Made by a program: the position numbers and the translations under genes. Positions 46,286 to 55,454 of a stretch of 64,000 nt of DNA are shown here, piece after piece (the stretch's first letter is position 1; every line of letters begins with the position of its first letter). The notes under the pieces are model-generated. The model was not told where the DNA came from and ran no database searches. It saw nothing but the letters and a program-made list of their open reading frames with translations. Where the stretch lies: the NCBI RefSeq assembly GCF_007991635.1, contig NZ_BJYS01000015.1:62001-126000 (forward strand), written 5' to 3'. This DNA comes from Adhaeribacter aerolatus (GTDB taxonomy: Bacteria > Bacteroidota > Bacteroidia > Cytophagales > Hymenobacteraceae).

Positions 46286-46912
46286 CTATTTACCGGCGTG
46301 CTTTTCCGCCAGCATTTCTCTCAATTTTACGAAAGTATTGTACGGCCCCGTAGCAGCGGCTATGTTTACCAACCAGGACGGAATGGTGCCGCCCGGATTT
46401 ACCCGAAAAACGTAATCTATTTTAATTTTATCTTTTGTTACGGGCACTACCTCCCAGGTTGCCAACGAATAAGGCACCCGCACATACCCTTTTTTGGGCG
46501 GCACATAACCTTCTGCACTTTTGGCTTGGATTGCTAAATTTTTCGTGCCGGGAATTTCCTGATAAGAGAATTCTACTACCAGGTCGCGGTCGGTAACGGG
46601 CCAGGGCATATCGGTGGTGGTGTAATAAACAAATGCGTATTGGTTTATTTTTTTTACCAGGGTCGCTTTTTCGGTGAGGTAAACCCAATCCGCATGTCCG
46701 CTTACGTTTTGCAGCACGCTAATTAAGCCGGCAGTGGTTCCGGGTAACTCGCAAACTACTCTTATTTCTTTTAATTTTTCGTTGGCAATGCCGCGCGTGT
46801 AAACCGCAATGCCGTTCTCGTTCTTTTTCAATTCCCAATTATTCTGGGCAAAACCATTTAGAGCACCTAGCCAGATTATGGCTAATAAAATCAATAATCG
46901 AATGGTTATCAT
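46286..46912 (-). CDS. START-domain lipid-binding protein, secreted
   Basis: 208 residues from the Met at 46912, which overlaps the stop of the upstream gene as ATGA; the longer frame to 46948 has a poor start. A signal peptide (~1-22, GALNGFAQ) is followed by a START fold (~25-205): WELKKNENGIAVYTR, PWPVTDRDLVVEF and TWEVVPVTKDKI are typical. START domains bind lipids in a hydrophobic pocket. As the last gene of the Ole-like operon it may carry or sense the lipid product in the periplasm (inference). Confidence 0.85.
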   Translation of the reverse strand: MITIRLLILLAIIWLGALNGFAQNNWELKKNENGIAVYTRGIANEKLKEIRVVCELPGTTAGLISVLQNVSGHADWVYLTEKATLVKKINQYAFVYYTTTDMPWPVTDRDLVVEFSYQEIPGTKNLAIQAKSAEGYVPPKKGYVRVPYSLATWEVVPVTKDKIKIDYVFRVNPGGTIPSWLVNIAAATGPYNTFVKLREMLAEKHAGK

Positions 46913-47931
46913 GTAGTTCTTACTGCAAATTTTTCGTCTAATTCCCAAGGCATTTGGGCCAGGTTATTTAAATAATAATTAAGCCCACCTACCCCGTGCA
47001 ACCAAGCGGCTATTTGGGGATATCTATTTTCAAAATAATAGCGAGGCTGGTAGCCTAAATTTTCCCGGATGGCACTGATATCGAGCACGGCGCTTTGGGT
47101 AAGCGTATTTAAAACCAAAGGATTTAACTTAGCACTAAACGGCACTATTTTATTTAAATCGGTCAGTAATTTTAACAAAGAAACCGGAATTGAGCAAACC
47201 TTTAATTCCTGCTGATACACGGCCGAAAGCAGTTGTAAAACACATTGCCTTAAATTATAAACCGGCGCATCGGCTACATTATAGATTTGTAAAGCCGGTT
47301 GGCTGGCTTGCCGCAGAAATAAATTAATGGCGTAAGCAATATTGTCGACGTGGGTAAGTGAGGTGCTGATTTGAGCCGATACCGGACAAAAAACAATATT
47401 TCGCTTTATTAATTCTAATAAGCGCGGTAATAAAACCCGGTCGCCAATGCCGTAAATAGCCCGTGGCCGCAGAATGATTCTTTTCTGACCGGCCGGAATA
47501 TCTTCCCCCACCAAGTTATCGGCCAGCAATTTGGTTTTACCGTAAGGGCTCCGGTTGGCGGCCAAAGTAGCGCTGCTTTCTTTAGCCGGAATATTTTTAA
47601 ATTGGTAAACCGAAGACGACGAAATCTGCACGAAATATTCGCAGAACCGAGCGGCCGCCAGCACCTGCCGGGTACCGGTTACATTATTTTCGTGTAAATC
47701 CTGGTAAGTTGCCGTATCCGAGGCCAAAGCCGCCGCATGAATGCAAACATCAGCCCTGAATGGCGGCAACGACTGGGTAATATCAGCGGATAAATATTCG
47801 GCGATAGCGGCCAGGTTGGGGTGGGATTTGGCTTGGCGGCCAACGGCCAAAATGGAGTGCCCTTGCTGGTAAAAGTACCGGCACAAAGCAGCTCCCACGA
47901 ACCCGTTTGCTCCCGTTATCACAATTTTCAT
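46909..47931 (-). CDS. OleD-like NAD-dependent epimerase/dehydrogenase (extended SDR)
   Basis: 340 residues. Rossmann motif TGANGFVGA (residues 6-14), and catalytic SSSSVYQ then PYGKTK with an intact YxxxK. In the Ole pathway OleD reduces the beta-keto group of a condensed fatty acyl product to a beta-hydroxy acid. The gene's position after an OleC-like ligase and an OleA-like synthase fits this role. UDP-sugar epimerase is the alternative from sequence alone. Start and stop overlap both neighbours as ATGA (47928-47931 and 46909-46912). Confidence 0.8.
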   Translation of the reverse strand: MKIVITGANGFVGAALCRYFYQQGHSILAVGRQAKSHPNLAAIAEYLSADITQSLPPFRADVCIHAAALASDTATYQDLHENNVTGTRQVLAAARFCEYFVQISSSSVYQFKNIPAKESSATLAANRSPYGKTKLLADNLVGEDIPAGQKRIILRPRAIYGIGDRVLLPRLLELIKRNIVFCPVSAQISTSLTHVDNIAYAINLFLRQASQPALQIYNVADAPVYNLRQCVLQLLSAVYQQELKVCSIPVSLLKLLTDLNKIVPFSAKLNPLVLNTLTQSAVLDISAIRENLGYQPRYYFENRYPQIAAWLHGVGGLNYYLNNLAQMPWELDEKFAVRTT

Positions 47932-49466
47932 TTCAGCCGGGCTTTAATAGTGGCGGCAATTTGGGCGCGGTCTATTTTATGCTGCCGGCCTTTGCGGGGT
48001 ACCTGCATAAAAACTACTTCGTCGGGTAAGGCATTCTTTTCGATTTGCAGTTCGCCGTAGGATATTTTATCCAAAATATATTTAGCGGTCAGGTTTTGGC
48101 TGGTTTCCACGGCCAGATATACTTCTTCGTCTTCTTTTTCGGGCGAGTAAATCCCTACCATGGCGGCTTCTTCTACCCCCGGAATTTTCTTAATGGTATC
48201 TTCGTACAGGGCAGGGTAAATATTGGTGTTGCTCCGGATAATCATTTCTTTTTTCCGGCCCATGAGCAAAATATTGCCTTCCGCATCTAATCGGGCCAAA
48301 TCGCCAGTGGCATGAAATTCGGGCCGCTCGGGCAGGTGATAATACCGGGAAAACAGTTGCTCGGAGCGCACCAGCAGTTCGCCGTCTTCGGCTATTTTCA
48401 CCTCTACACCGGCTACCGGTTTGCCTACCAAGTCGCCGCTGCCAGCATAGTTTATTTTTTCGCGGCCATCTGCGGTGCTTACGAGTAAATGCTCGGTCAT
48501 GCCGTACGTAATGGTTAAGCGCACCTCTTCGGAACAAACCGCCGCTAACCTTTTCAGAAAGCTTTTATGCACCGGCGCGGAACCCAACATGATGTGGTTT
48601 AAAGAAGCCGGTAATTGACATTGGTGCTTCTCGCAATATTGTACCAGGGGCAAAAAATCGCTGGGCGGACCAAACAGAATACTGATTTTATTCTTTTCGA
48701 AAAAATCCAGCTTCTGCTGTACACTCAGCTTGGGATTATAAATAAATACCGGGATTTTGGCAGTAATGCCCAGCAATACAAAATGCGGCAAATAAGTAGC
48801 TAGCCGATCATCGGGGTTATCCTGCACCAATTCGCTTAGTAAGTTAATGCTCTGGCTTAAAGAAGTTAAAGAATGTAACACGCCTTTGGGCTCCTGCAAC
48901 GTGCCCGAAGTATAGGTAATCAGGTAATCGTGGTGGGTTTTATCTTCGAGCAGGTTAGCAGCCTGCTGAGGCGAGTTTAACAGTTTTTGCAGGGAGGTAA
49001 ACTTTTGCAGCAAAGGCAACCGGGGACCGGAACCAATAATTTTCAAGTTTTTTATGCGCGGAAAGTAAACCGGTTTATCGGCCAGTTTAAAATAAGCGTA
49101 CCGGAGCAGCGGATGTTCCTGCAAGAGCAGCAAACGCGTATCCACAAAAGCCCATTGGGGTTTAAGCTGGGCCAGTTTGGCTGCGTAAAGTTCTCGTCCC
49201 ATTTCGGGGTCGATGATAGCCGCCCGGCACCGAATCATCATGGTGGCGTACATTACCCTTAAAAAATCTGCGCCGGGTGCTACCGCAATAATCACGGTAT
49301 GGTCTTTTTGAAGACCCAGCTTAAGCAATTGCTGACCCAGGTGCATGCTTTCGGTTAATAACTGGCGTGGCGTAAGCGTTTCCTGGCCGTTACACAAAAT
49401 TGCCCGTTGCTCGTCCAGTTGAGCCAGCTTTATGAGTGGCTCCAGAATAGGTGAATGGTACAACAT
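47928..49466 (-). CDS. OleC-like AMP-dependent acyl ligase / beta-lactone synthetase candidate
   Basis: 512 residues. Adenylate-forming motifs are in order: YTSGTLQEPKG (residues 185-195), ITYGMTEHLL, ATGDLARLDAEGN and MGRKKEMI, with a C-terminal lysine region. In Ole clusters OleC adenylates a beta-hydroxy acid and closes a beta-lactone. Fatty-acyl-CoA or acyl-AMP ligase activity cannot be separated from sequence alone. The stop of the upstream synthase overlaps its ATG (TAATG at 49466), and its own stop overlaps the SDR start, so translation is tightly coupled. Confidence 0.8.
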   Translation of the reverse strand: MLYHSPILEPLIKLAQLDEQRAILCNGQETLTPRQLLTESMHLGQQLLKLGLQKDHTVIIAVAPGADFLRVMYATMMIRCRAAIIDPEMGRELYAAKLAQLKPQWAFVDTRLLLLQEHPLLRYAYFKLADKPVYFPRIKNLKIIGSGPRLPLLQKFTSLQKLLNSPQQAANLLEDKTHHDYLITYTSGTLQEPKGVLHSLTSLSQSINLLSELVQDNPDDRLATYLPHFVLLGITAKIPVFIYNPKLSVQQKLDFFEKNKISILFGPPSDFLPLVQYCEKHQCQLPASLNHIMLGSAPVHKSFLKRLAAVCSEEVRLTITYGMTEHLLVSTADGREKINYAGSGDLVGKPVAGVEVKIAEDGELLVRSEQLFSRYYHLPERPEFHATGDLARLDAEGNILLMGRKKEMIIRSNTNIYPALYEDTIKKIPGVEEAAMVGIYSPEKEDEEVYLAVETSQNLTAKYILDKISYGELQIEKNALPDEVVFMQVPRKGRQHKIDRAQIAATIKARLK

Positions 49467-50464
49467 TACCAGATGATTAAGCTAATCGACATACTGATTC
49501 CGGCAGCTAAACCAATAATCATTATTTTCTGACCTTTTTTTAGTTTACCCGCCTGCTCGGCCAGTGAAATACTCAAAGGAATAGAAGCTGCCGCGGTATT
49601 ACCGTATTCTTCCACAATGCAATGCACTTTCTCGATGGGAATATTCGCTTCGCGCGCCAGAGCATCGCAGGAGTTTTTAGATACCTGGTGAATAAAATAA
49701 TGGTCGATATCGTCGCGGGTAAGGCCGGTTTTCTCTAGGCATTTTTCTATCAGGTCGCCTCTTTCGCGGGCGAACACTTCGCGCAGTTCCGAGGTTTTAC
49801 CTTCAAAGTAATTTTTTCCGGGTTCCTGCGGATACATCGAACCGCCACCCGGAATCACGCACAACTCCCAGTATTTACCTATCGTTCGGTTTTCCTGGTA
49901 CAAAATACCGGACTCATCTTCGCTGGCTTCTAACAAAGCCGCCGTACCGGCATCGCCCAAAGTAAAACTGGCCAGCCGCTTCATTAAATCTATTTCGTCC
50001 TGAACCTTAAATTTAATAGCATGCTGCAATATTTCGCCGTTGGTAATCAGCACCCGCTTGTAGTCGCCGCTTTTTATTAAGCTAGCCCCTACTTGCAATG
50101 CGGTCATAAAACTGTTGCAGGCATTTTTTACATCAAACACCGGGCAGGTTAAGCCCAGTTTGGCCTGCACAATATTGGCGGTGGCCGGCTCAATCAGGTC
50201 GCTGCTGGCAGCCGCAAATATTAAACAATCGATAGAACTTGGATCTACCTGGGCCAGAATTTTGCGGGCCGCACCAGCCGCTAAATCGGAGCACTGAACT
50301 CCGGCATCGGCAAAGTAGCGGTTTTTTATGCCGAATAATCTTTCGAGTACGCCGGGCGCCAGCAACCTTTGGTCGTGGTTAACCTGGGCTTCAATTTCTT
50401 GGCTGCTTACCCGGCGGGAGTGTGCCAGGTAATGAGCGATATAACTTATTTTTACCCGGCTCAT
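49466..50464 (-). CDS. OleA/FabH-like ketoacyl synthase III
   Basis: 332 residues from the Met at 50464, which overlaps the upstream stop as ATGA; the longer frame (50491) adds nine residues. Thiolase-fold KAS III triad is complete: Cys116 (KNACNSF), His259 (FIHQVSK) and Asn289 (EEYGNTAAASIP). In context (AMP-ligase and SDR next to it) an OleA-type head-to-head condensation of two acyl groups is the best inference, but a FabH-type starter enzyme is possible. The OleA-specific Glu cannot be judged by eye. Confidence 0.82.
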   Translation of the reverse strand: MSRVKISYIAHYLAHSRRVSSQEIEAQVNHDQRLLAPGVLERLFGIKNRYFADAGVQCSDLAAGAARKILAQVDPSSIDCLIFAAASSDLIEPATANIVQAKLGLTCPVFDVKNACNSFMTALQVGASLIKSGDYKRVLITNGEILQHAIKFKVQDEIDLMKRLASFTLGDAGTAALLEASEDESGILYQENRTIGKYWELCVIPGGGSMYPQEPGKNYFEGKTSELREVFARERGDLIEKCLEKTGLTRDDIDHYFIHQVSKNSCDALAREANIPIEKVHCIVEEYGNTAAASIPLSISLAEQAGKLKKGQKIMIIGLAAGISMSISLIIW

Positions 50465-51339
50465 ACGTTTGCTTTTAAAAATAATCGCCAAGCCCAGCGG
50501 GTACTGCGGTTAAAACCGCCCCACTCGTCTACAAACTGCACAATGGTTTTCAGGCACTCCTGGCCAAACTTCTGCTTGTAATTCTGGTTAGCCATTTTAT
50601 AAACCTGGTCCGGGTTTTCCAGGCCCAACCGACCGAATATTTCTTTTTTCACGTACATGGTGCGCATAAACAGCACATTAAATAATACCAGGTAGCTGTA
50701 AAAGCTTCTTTTTACATAGCCGGCTTTATCGGTGTAGCGCCGCAAAAACGCTTTGGTGAAATGAATGTGCCGGCCTTCTTCTATGTTATGCAACTCGGCC
50801 ACCTTTTTCAGGACCGGGTAAACCCGGGGGCCTTTGCGCAGGTGGTTGCCGTATAAATCGGCCATCATTTCCACGGCCAGGCAGCTCATAAACACGGCAT
50901 CTACGGGCATAAACTTTACTGTAAACTGACCTAGAAAATTGTGCAGGCGCGTTGGTTTAATGGGCTTGCCGTTCAGGTGGGCAATGGCCTGGGCAAACAT
51001 TTCCTGGTGCCGGAATTCTTCAATTAGTTCGCGCAGCAAAAATTTATACTCCACATTATCGGGCTGCAAAGTCAGGATGTAGCGGTTCATAAACAAACAG
51101 AACAAGGCTTCGCTCCAACCATACGAGTACATAACCTGCACCACCTCGTGCCGGCCCAATTCCGTTTTTTGGGTTGGGGTAAGGCTATCGTAAAATGCTA
51201 AGCCCGATAAGGAATTTAATTTTTCGGGCAGAAACTCGTCTTCGGGCAAGGCCGGAATATTCCAGGGCACAAAGGTTTCGGGCAGTAAAGGCTTATCTTT
51301 ACTGATTTTAATGAGGCGTTCAACTTCCTGAACTTCCAT
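50461..51339 (-). CDS. AurF-like diiron oxygenase
   Basis: 292 residues, all helical. Two ExxH diiron motifs: Glu108-x-x-His111 (IEEFRHQEM) and Glu188-x-x-His191 (NIEEGRHIHF), plus Glu158 (LAVEMMADLYG). This matches the p-aminobenzoate N-oxygenase AurF family. It may hydroxylate, desaturate or N-oxygenate an acyl or amino substrate. It is the first gene of the operon, and the KAS III gene begins inside its stop codon (50461-50464), so it belongs to the same pathway. No leader or membrane segment; cytosolic. Confidence 0.85.
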   Translation of the reverse strand: MEVQEVERLIKISKDKPLLPETFVPWNIPALPEDEFLPEKLNSLSGLAFYDSLTPTQKTELGRHEVVQVMYSYGWSEALFCLFMNRYILTLQPDNVEYKFLLRELIEEFRHQEMFAQAIAHLNGKPIKPTRLHNFLGQFTVKFMPVDAVFMSCLAVEMMADLYGNHLRKGPRVYPVLKKVAELHNIEEGRHIHFTKAFLRRYTDKAGYVKRSFYSYLVLFNVLFMRTMYVKKEIFGRLGLENPDQVYKMANQNYKQKFGQECLKTIVQFVDEWGGFNRSTRWAWRLFLKANV

Positions 51340-51869
51340 AACTTTAACAAATAAACAGGATAGATTTTAAATAATATTTAGCATTTATGGCAGTAACAGC
51401 CCTTTTGTAAAATATCTGGTTTGTTAAGATAAAAAGGAAGTCGCTTAAACTGTATATCAGCTATTTAATATAGTAAAAATAGCTGAATTGACTGGTTAAA
51501 ATAAAGTACATTTAATTTAAATACTACTTTTACTTTCACCATATACCCCTTGCAAAATATTGAATTACAATAAATTATACAGCTATCACAGGACTTTTAA
51601 ACCTAAATTATATTTCTGAGTAACTTCCTTATAGTTAGCACGAATTGACGAAGGAATGTTTTGGCCTTTTGTACCGGTATTTCGGTTATCAGTATTTGCT
51701 CTCTCCAGCGTAAACTTTCTAAAATTGGACAATTAAAATTAAAAAGCTTTTCTAAAAAGCAGGTGACGGGTCACCAATTACTTTATAGAAAAGCTTTTTT
51801 AATTTTTAAGTCTGGTTAGGACTTGCCCGAAGTAAATTCAGCCAACGAAGTATTTTAAAATAAAGCGGG
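51340..51869. other. Promoter region of the Ole-like operon and terminator of the next gene
   Basis: 530 nt, very AT-rich. The left ~150 nt must carry the operon promoter; the right part holds the terminator at 51735-51806. No gene seen. Confidence 0.6.
51735..51806 (-). terminator. Intrinsic terminator with a nested second hairpin
   Basis: Long arms (51735-51754 with 51786-51806, one extra base) flank an inner stem GGTGA/TCACC (51762-51766 with 51770-51774). T-runs lie on both sides. It ends the lipoprotein gene at 51870. Confidence 0.8.
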
Positions 51870-52751
51870 TTAGCCTTTCTGGCCCATGTAATAAGGAAAA
51901 TCAGAGGGCGAAGAAATACCGTTTTCGTAAGAACCGGAAGAGCCAGAGGCCGGGGTAAAATCAAATTCCAGCCATTCGTACAGGTTATTATAATCATTTC
52001 CGCCAACATAAACCTGCTTTTTCACGCCATTCAGTTCACTCTCGATGCTCATGCGGTACTCGGTTACCGGAATATCGCCGATATAGTAGTTCTGGCCAGG
52101 ACCATTGTTGATAGTAAAAGTTTTTTTGATGGTGCCGGCAGCAGTGGCAGGCGTTCCGTCGAGGTATTTGGCGTTGCTAGTGGGCGTTAAAGTTACGGTA
52201 ACTTTTGTACCAACTGCCATAACCGGTACCTTGCTATTAACATTTACAAACCGGAGCGAACCGCCAAAATATCCCCAGCCATTCTCAAAGCTGGCACTTC
52301 TGTCCGGAATACGGCCGCTTATTTTCCAAACAAAGTCTTTCACTGCGCCATTATCACCAGTGGTAAAGAAATCATAATCGGTATCCTGTTTCATGCCTAA
52401 CCGTAAATGGTAAACCCTGTCTTTATAGGTTACTTCTTTCCAGGCGTAAATTTTCCAGCTACCAATGGCCGGTAAAGTAAATTTGTAGGTACCGTCGGCC
52501 TTGGTGGTTCCTTCTACAAATACATTATAGCCGGCTGGGTTTTCGGCTCTTACTTTTACGCCCGCCATTGGGTTACCCCGGCCATCCACGGCTTTCCCGC
52601 TAACGGTATTGGCTTCTTGGCTAGGCTGGTTCGGTTCTATAGTTTCAGGCTCATCGCAAGAGGTAAAAGTAAATAAAGCGGCCAGGTACAAAAGAATTAA
52701 TCTGGATAAGGCCCTTTTAGAGGTGGCGTAAAAATTAGATGCGTTTTTCAT
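51870..52751 (-). CDS. Lipoprotein with carboxypeptidase-regulatory-like domain
   Basis: 293 residues. A signal peptide with lipobox TFTSC (Cys33) is followed by a Pro/Gln-rich linker. Residues ~50-115 are a CarboxypepD_reg/CNA-B-like beta-sandwich (VSGKAVDGRGNPMAGVKVRA, then ADGTYKFTLPA). The rest (~120-293) is beta-rich with no recognised family. It should sit at the outer membrane or surface; function unknown. Transcribed alone, with a terminator downstream. Confidence 0.8.
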   Translation of the reverse strand: MKNASNFYATSKRALSRLILLYLAALFTFTSCDEPETIEPNQPSQEANTVSGKAVDGRGNPMAGVKVRAENPAGYNVFVEGTTKADGTYKFTLPAIGSWKIYAWKEVTYKDRVYHLRLGMKQDTDYDFFTTGDNGAVKDFVWKISGRIPDRSASFENGWGYFGGSLRFVNVNSKVPVMAVGTKVTVTLTPTSNAKYLDGTPATAAGTIKKTFTINNGPGQNYYIGDIPVTEYRMSIESELNGVKKQVYVGGNDYNNLYEWLEFDFTPASGSSGSYENGISSPSDFPYYMGQKG

Positions 52752-52914
52752 AGTTTGCAGATTGTCTGGTGTGTTTTTAGGTTGTAGTTTTTTTGATTTC
52801 TATACTGGTTTACATTAATTCAAGAAAGTAGTCAGGTGAAGCAACTGATATCACCCAGTTATTGGCGGCTTGCAAGCAATTAGTACCAGGTAGCCATTAA
52901 AAGATTTTGGCAAA

Positions 52915-53208
52915 TTATTTTCTGGCAAGTGTTTTAGCGGGCTGGGGTTTGGCCTGGGCTAATTCAGAAGTGAGCATATAACCTACCTGTCCGTTGATGG
53001 TAACAATAGACCAATTGCTGTTATACTTGCGGACTACCACGATTTCGTCGGTGCTATTTACAGCCCGTAAGACTTGGGTAGAGGTACCGGGCTGGCGGTA
53101 CATTTTGCTGTTTTCGTAGCGGGCAGAAGCCAACACTTCTGTTTTGTCGGCGGCAAATACAAATGCAGTTTGTAAGGAAAGCGCGAAAATAAAAAGTAAC
53201 TTTTTCAT
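52915..53208 (-). CDS. Small secreted SH3-like (SH3b) protein
   Basis: 97 residues with signal peptide ~1-19 (FVFAAD). The rest is a single bacterial SH3-like fold: ENSKMYRQPGTSTQVLRAV, NSNWSIVTINGQVGYM. Such domains bind cell-wall or protein partners. A basic tail ends KTLARK. Next gene is the lipoprotein (163 nt downstream); functional link unknown. Confidence 0.78.
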   Translation of the reverse strand: MKKLLFIFALSLQTAFVFAADKTEVLASARYENSKMYRQPGTSTQVLRAVNSTDEIVVVRKYNSNWSIVTINGQVGYMLTSELAQAKPQPAKTLARK

Positions 53209-53670
53209 AGTGTTTTTAGATTAGGGTCGGGGTTTATTATTGTTTTTGTTTTTCTATGTTGTTGCTCCGAAGCTTTTATTCTGCTTTAATATCGTGTTCC
53301 TGTGTTACTGATAACCAAGCTTTTTGCTTCCTGACAATACAAAGTTGCAACGCAACGGAGGCGTTTAAAAATAATACTAAGCGAAGGGCGAAAAGAGGGG
53401 GATGAATGACTTAAATAGCAGGTTAATTTAAGTTGATTTGTTAAATAGCTGCTTACCAGAAGAGAGGAACGAGTGCAAGAAAACTTACCAGGACTTTAAC
53501 TACTAGCCTGTGAAAACAAAATATTCTTCGCCCAGGCCAAGCCATTTTGCATTATCTGAATAACAAACAGAATTGTTAAAATGAAAGCAAAATAAAGCCT
53601 TTTGGCTTTAGCTCTGATTATTTAGTTCGGTAGTTTATCTTCAAAATTAAAAAGCCATTACTTTTAAATA
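53209..53670. other. Gap between GGT and SH3-like gene
   Basis: 462 nt without a gene. It holds the SH3-like gene's promoter and the 3' side of GGT. A short GTTGCAACGCAAC repeat near 53345 is the only feature noticed. Confidence 0.5.
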
Positions 53671-55395
53671 TTAATATCCCATCGCTGTATCATTACCGCG
53701 CGGATCGGCACCGCCTTCAAGTTTACCGTTGGGCAGCACCAGAATGGCATCTACCCGACCGATAGAATTGGTTTCGGTGGTTTTATGACCTAGCTGGTGG
53801 AGGCGCTTCAATACTTTTCCGGACAAAGCATCTTTTTCGTAGCGGATTTCGTCAGGGAGCCATTGGGAGTGTACGCGTTTGGCGCTGACGGCCTCCTGCA
53901 TACCCATGTTGTGTTCTAGTACGTTCAGAATAGTTTGGAAAACAGAAGTAATAATAGTGGAGCCACCGGGTGTACCCACTACCATAAACAGTTTGCCGTC
54001 CTTTTCCAGGATAGTAGGCGTCATGGAACTAAGCATACGTTTACCCGGGGCAATGGCATTGGCAGCCGAACCCACCAAACCGAACATATTGGGTACACCC
54101 GGCTTGGCACTGAAATCGTCCATTTCATTATTCAGCAGAAAACCCGCCCCATCTACTACCACAAAGTTACCGTAGCCGCCATTTAAGGTAGTGGTAACCG
54201 CAACGGCATTACCCGCTTTATCTACTACCGAAAAGTGCGTGGTTTCTTCGTGCTCGCGGGCCGTTAAGTTGCCATGTTTGATGCTGGCACTGGGCGTAGC
54301 CTTTTTAGGATTGAAATTCTGCATGCGCACAGCTAAATATTGCGGGTTCAATAACTTTGCCGCTGGTACTTTGTAAAAATCAGGATCACCTAAATATTCC
54401 GAGCGATCCGCGTAAACCCTGCGTTCGGCTTCGGTAAGTAGATGAACGGTTTTGGTTTTGTTCCAGCCGTATTTATGTAGTGGAAAAGGCTCAACCATGT
54501 GCAACAATTGTAACAAGGCAATACCGCCGCTGGACGGCGGGCCCATGGAGATAACGCGATAGCCTTTGTAGGAGCCCTTAACCGGTTCGCGCCATTTCGC
54601 CTCGTAACTGCGCAGGTCTTCGGCCGAAATAAAGCCTTTGCCTTCTGCCATTTCAGCTAAGATCAAGCGGGCAGTTTCACCTTCGTAAAAGCCAGCCCGG
54701 CCCTGGTCACGAATCCGCATCAGCGTTTGGCCTAAATCCGGCTGCACCCATAAATCACCTGCCTTCCAGGCAGTATGCCGGATAAAAGCACTGGTAGAGT
54801 CGTTAAACTGACGAAAAAGCGATTGACTGTAGTTTAAACCATTGGCTTCTTTCTCAGTAAGAACAACGCCTTTAATAGCTAAATCTACGGCCGGCTGCAC
54901 CAGCTTTTCCCATGGCAGTGAGCCGTATTTCTGATGCGCTTTCACCATCCCGTCTACCGTGCCGGGCACGCCGGCCGCTAAGTGACCTTGGATACTCAGA
55001 TTCGGAATTACGTTGCCTTGCGGGTCGAGGTACATATCGCGGGTGGCGCGGGCCGGCGCTGTTTCGCGGAAGTCGAGGGAAGCTACTGCGCCGTTACTTT
55101 GGCGCAGCACCAGAAAACCACCACCACCAATATTGCCAGCGGCCGGCAAAACTACGGCCAGGGCAAACTGCACCGCAATAGCCGCATCAATGGCGTTGCC
55201 GCCAGCTTTTAATATTTCTACCCCAACCCGCGAGGCTTCCGGGTGCGCACTTACTACCATGCCATTTTCGGCTATTGTGCCCCGACTGTTAACTTGTGGT
55301 CGGGCGCAAGCCTGCAGCAATAAAATTAGGGCACTAAAGTAAATCCCGGCGTTTTTTATCTTTCTGGAGTAGCCGCTTAAAATCATGGTAATCAT
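53671..55395 (-). CDS. ggt: Gamma-glutamyltransferase lipoprotein
   Basis: 574 residues. The N-terminus has a hydrophobic stretch and lipobox LLQAC; the first ATG or the one three codons later (ILSGYS) could be the start. GGT signatures are complete: [19 protein letters not shown], the autoprocessing site with nucleophile Thr385 ([11 protein letters not shown]), and [10 protein letters not shown]. The proenzyme cleaves itself before Thr385 into large and small subunits, then transfers or hydrolyses gamma-glutamyl groups of glutathione and peptides in the periplasm. It lies 59 nt downstream of pbpC, so co-transcription is possible. Confidence 0.94.
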   Translation of the reverse strand: MITMILSGYSRKIKNAGIYFSALILLLQACARPQVNSRGTIAENGMVVSAHPEASRVGVEILKAGGNAIDAAIAVQFALAVVLPAAGNIGGGGFLVLRQSNGAVASLDFRETAPARATRDMYLDPQGNVIPNLSIQGHLAAGVPGTVDGMVKAHQKYGSLPWEKLVQPAVDLAIKGVVLTEKEANGLNYSQSLFRQFNDSTSAFIRHTAWKAGDLWVQPDLGQTLMRIRDQGRAGFYEGETARLILAEMAEGKGFISAEDLRSYEAKWREPVKGSYKGYRVISMGPPSSGGIALLQLLHMVEPFPLHKYGWNKTKTVHLLTEAERRVYADRSEYLGDPDFYKVPAAKLLNPQYLAVRMQNFNPKKATPSASIKHGNLTAREHEETTHFSVVDKAGNAVAVTTTLNGGYGNFVVVDGAGFLLNNEMDDFSAKPGVPNMFGLVGSAANAIAPGKRMLSSMTPTILEKDGKLFMVVGTPGGSTIITSVFQTILNVLEHNMGMQEAVSAKRVHSQWLPDEIRYEKDALSGKVLKRLHQLGHKTTETNSIGRVDAILVLPNGKLEGGADPRGNDTAMGY

Positions 55396-55454
55396 TAATT
55401 ATCCGGTTAATATACTGAACAAGTCATTAACCTTTACGCTAAATATTCAAAGGC

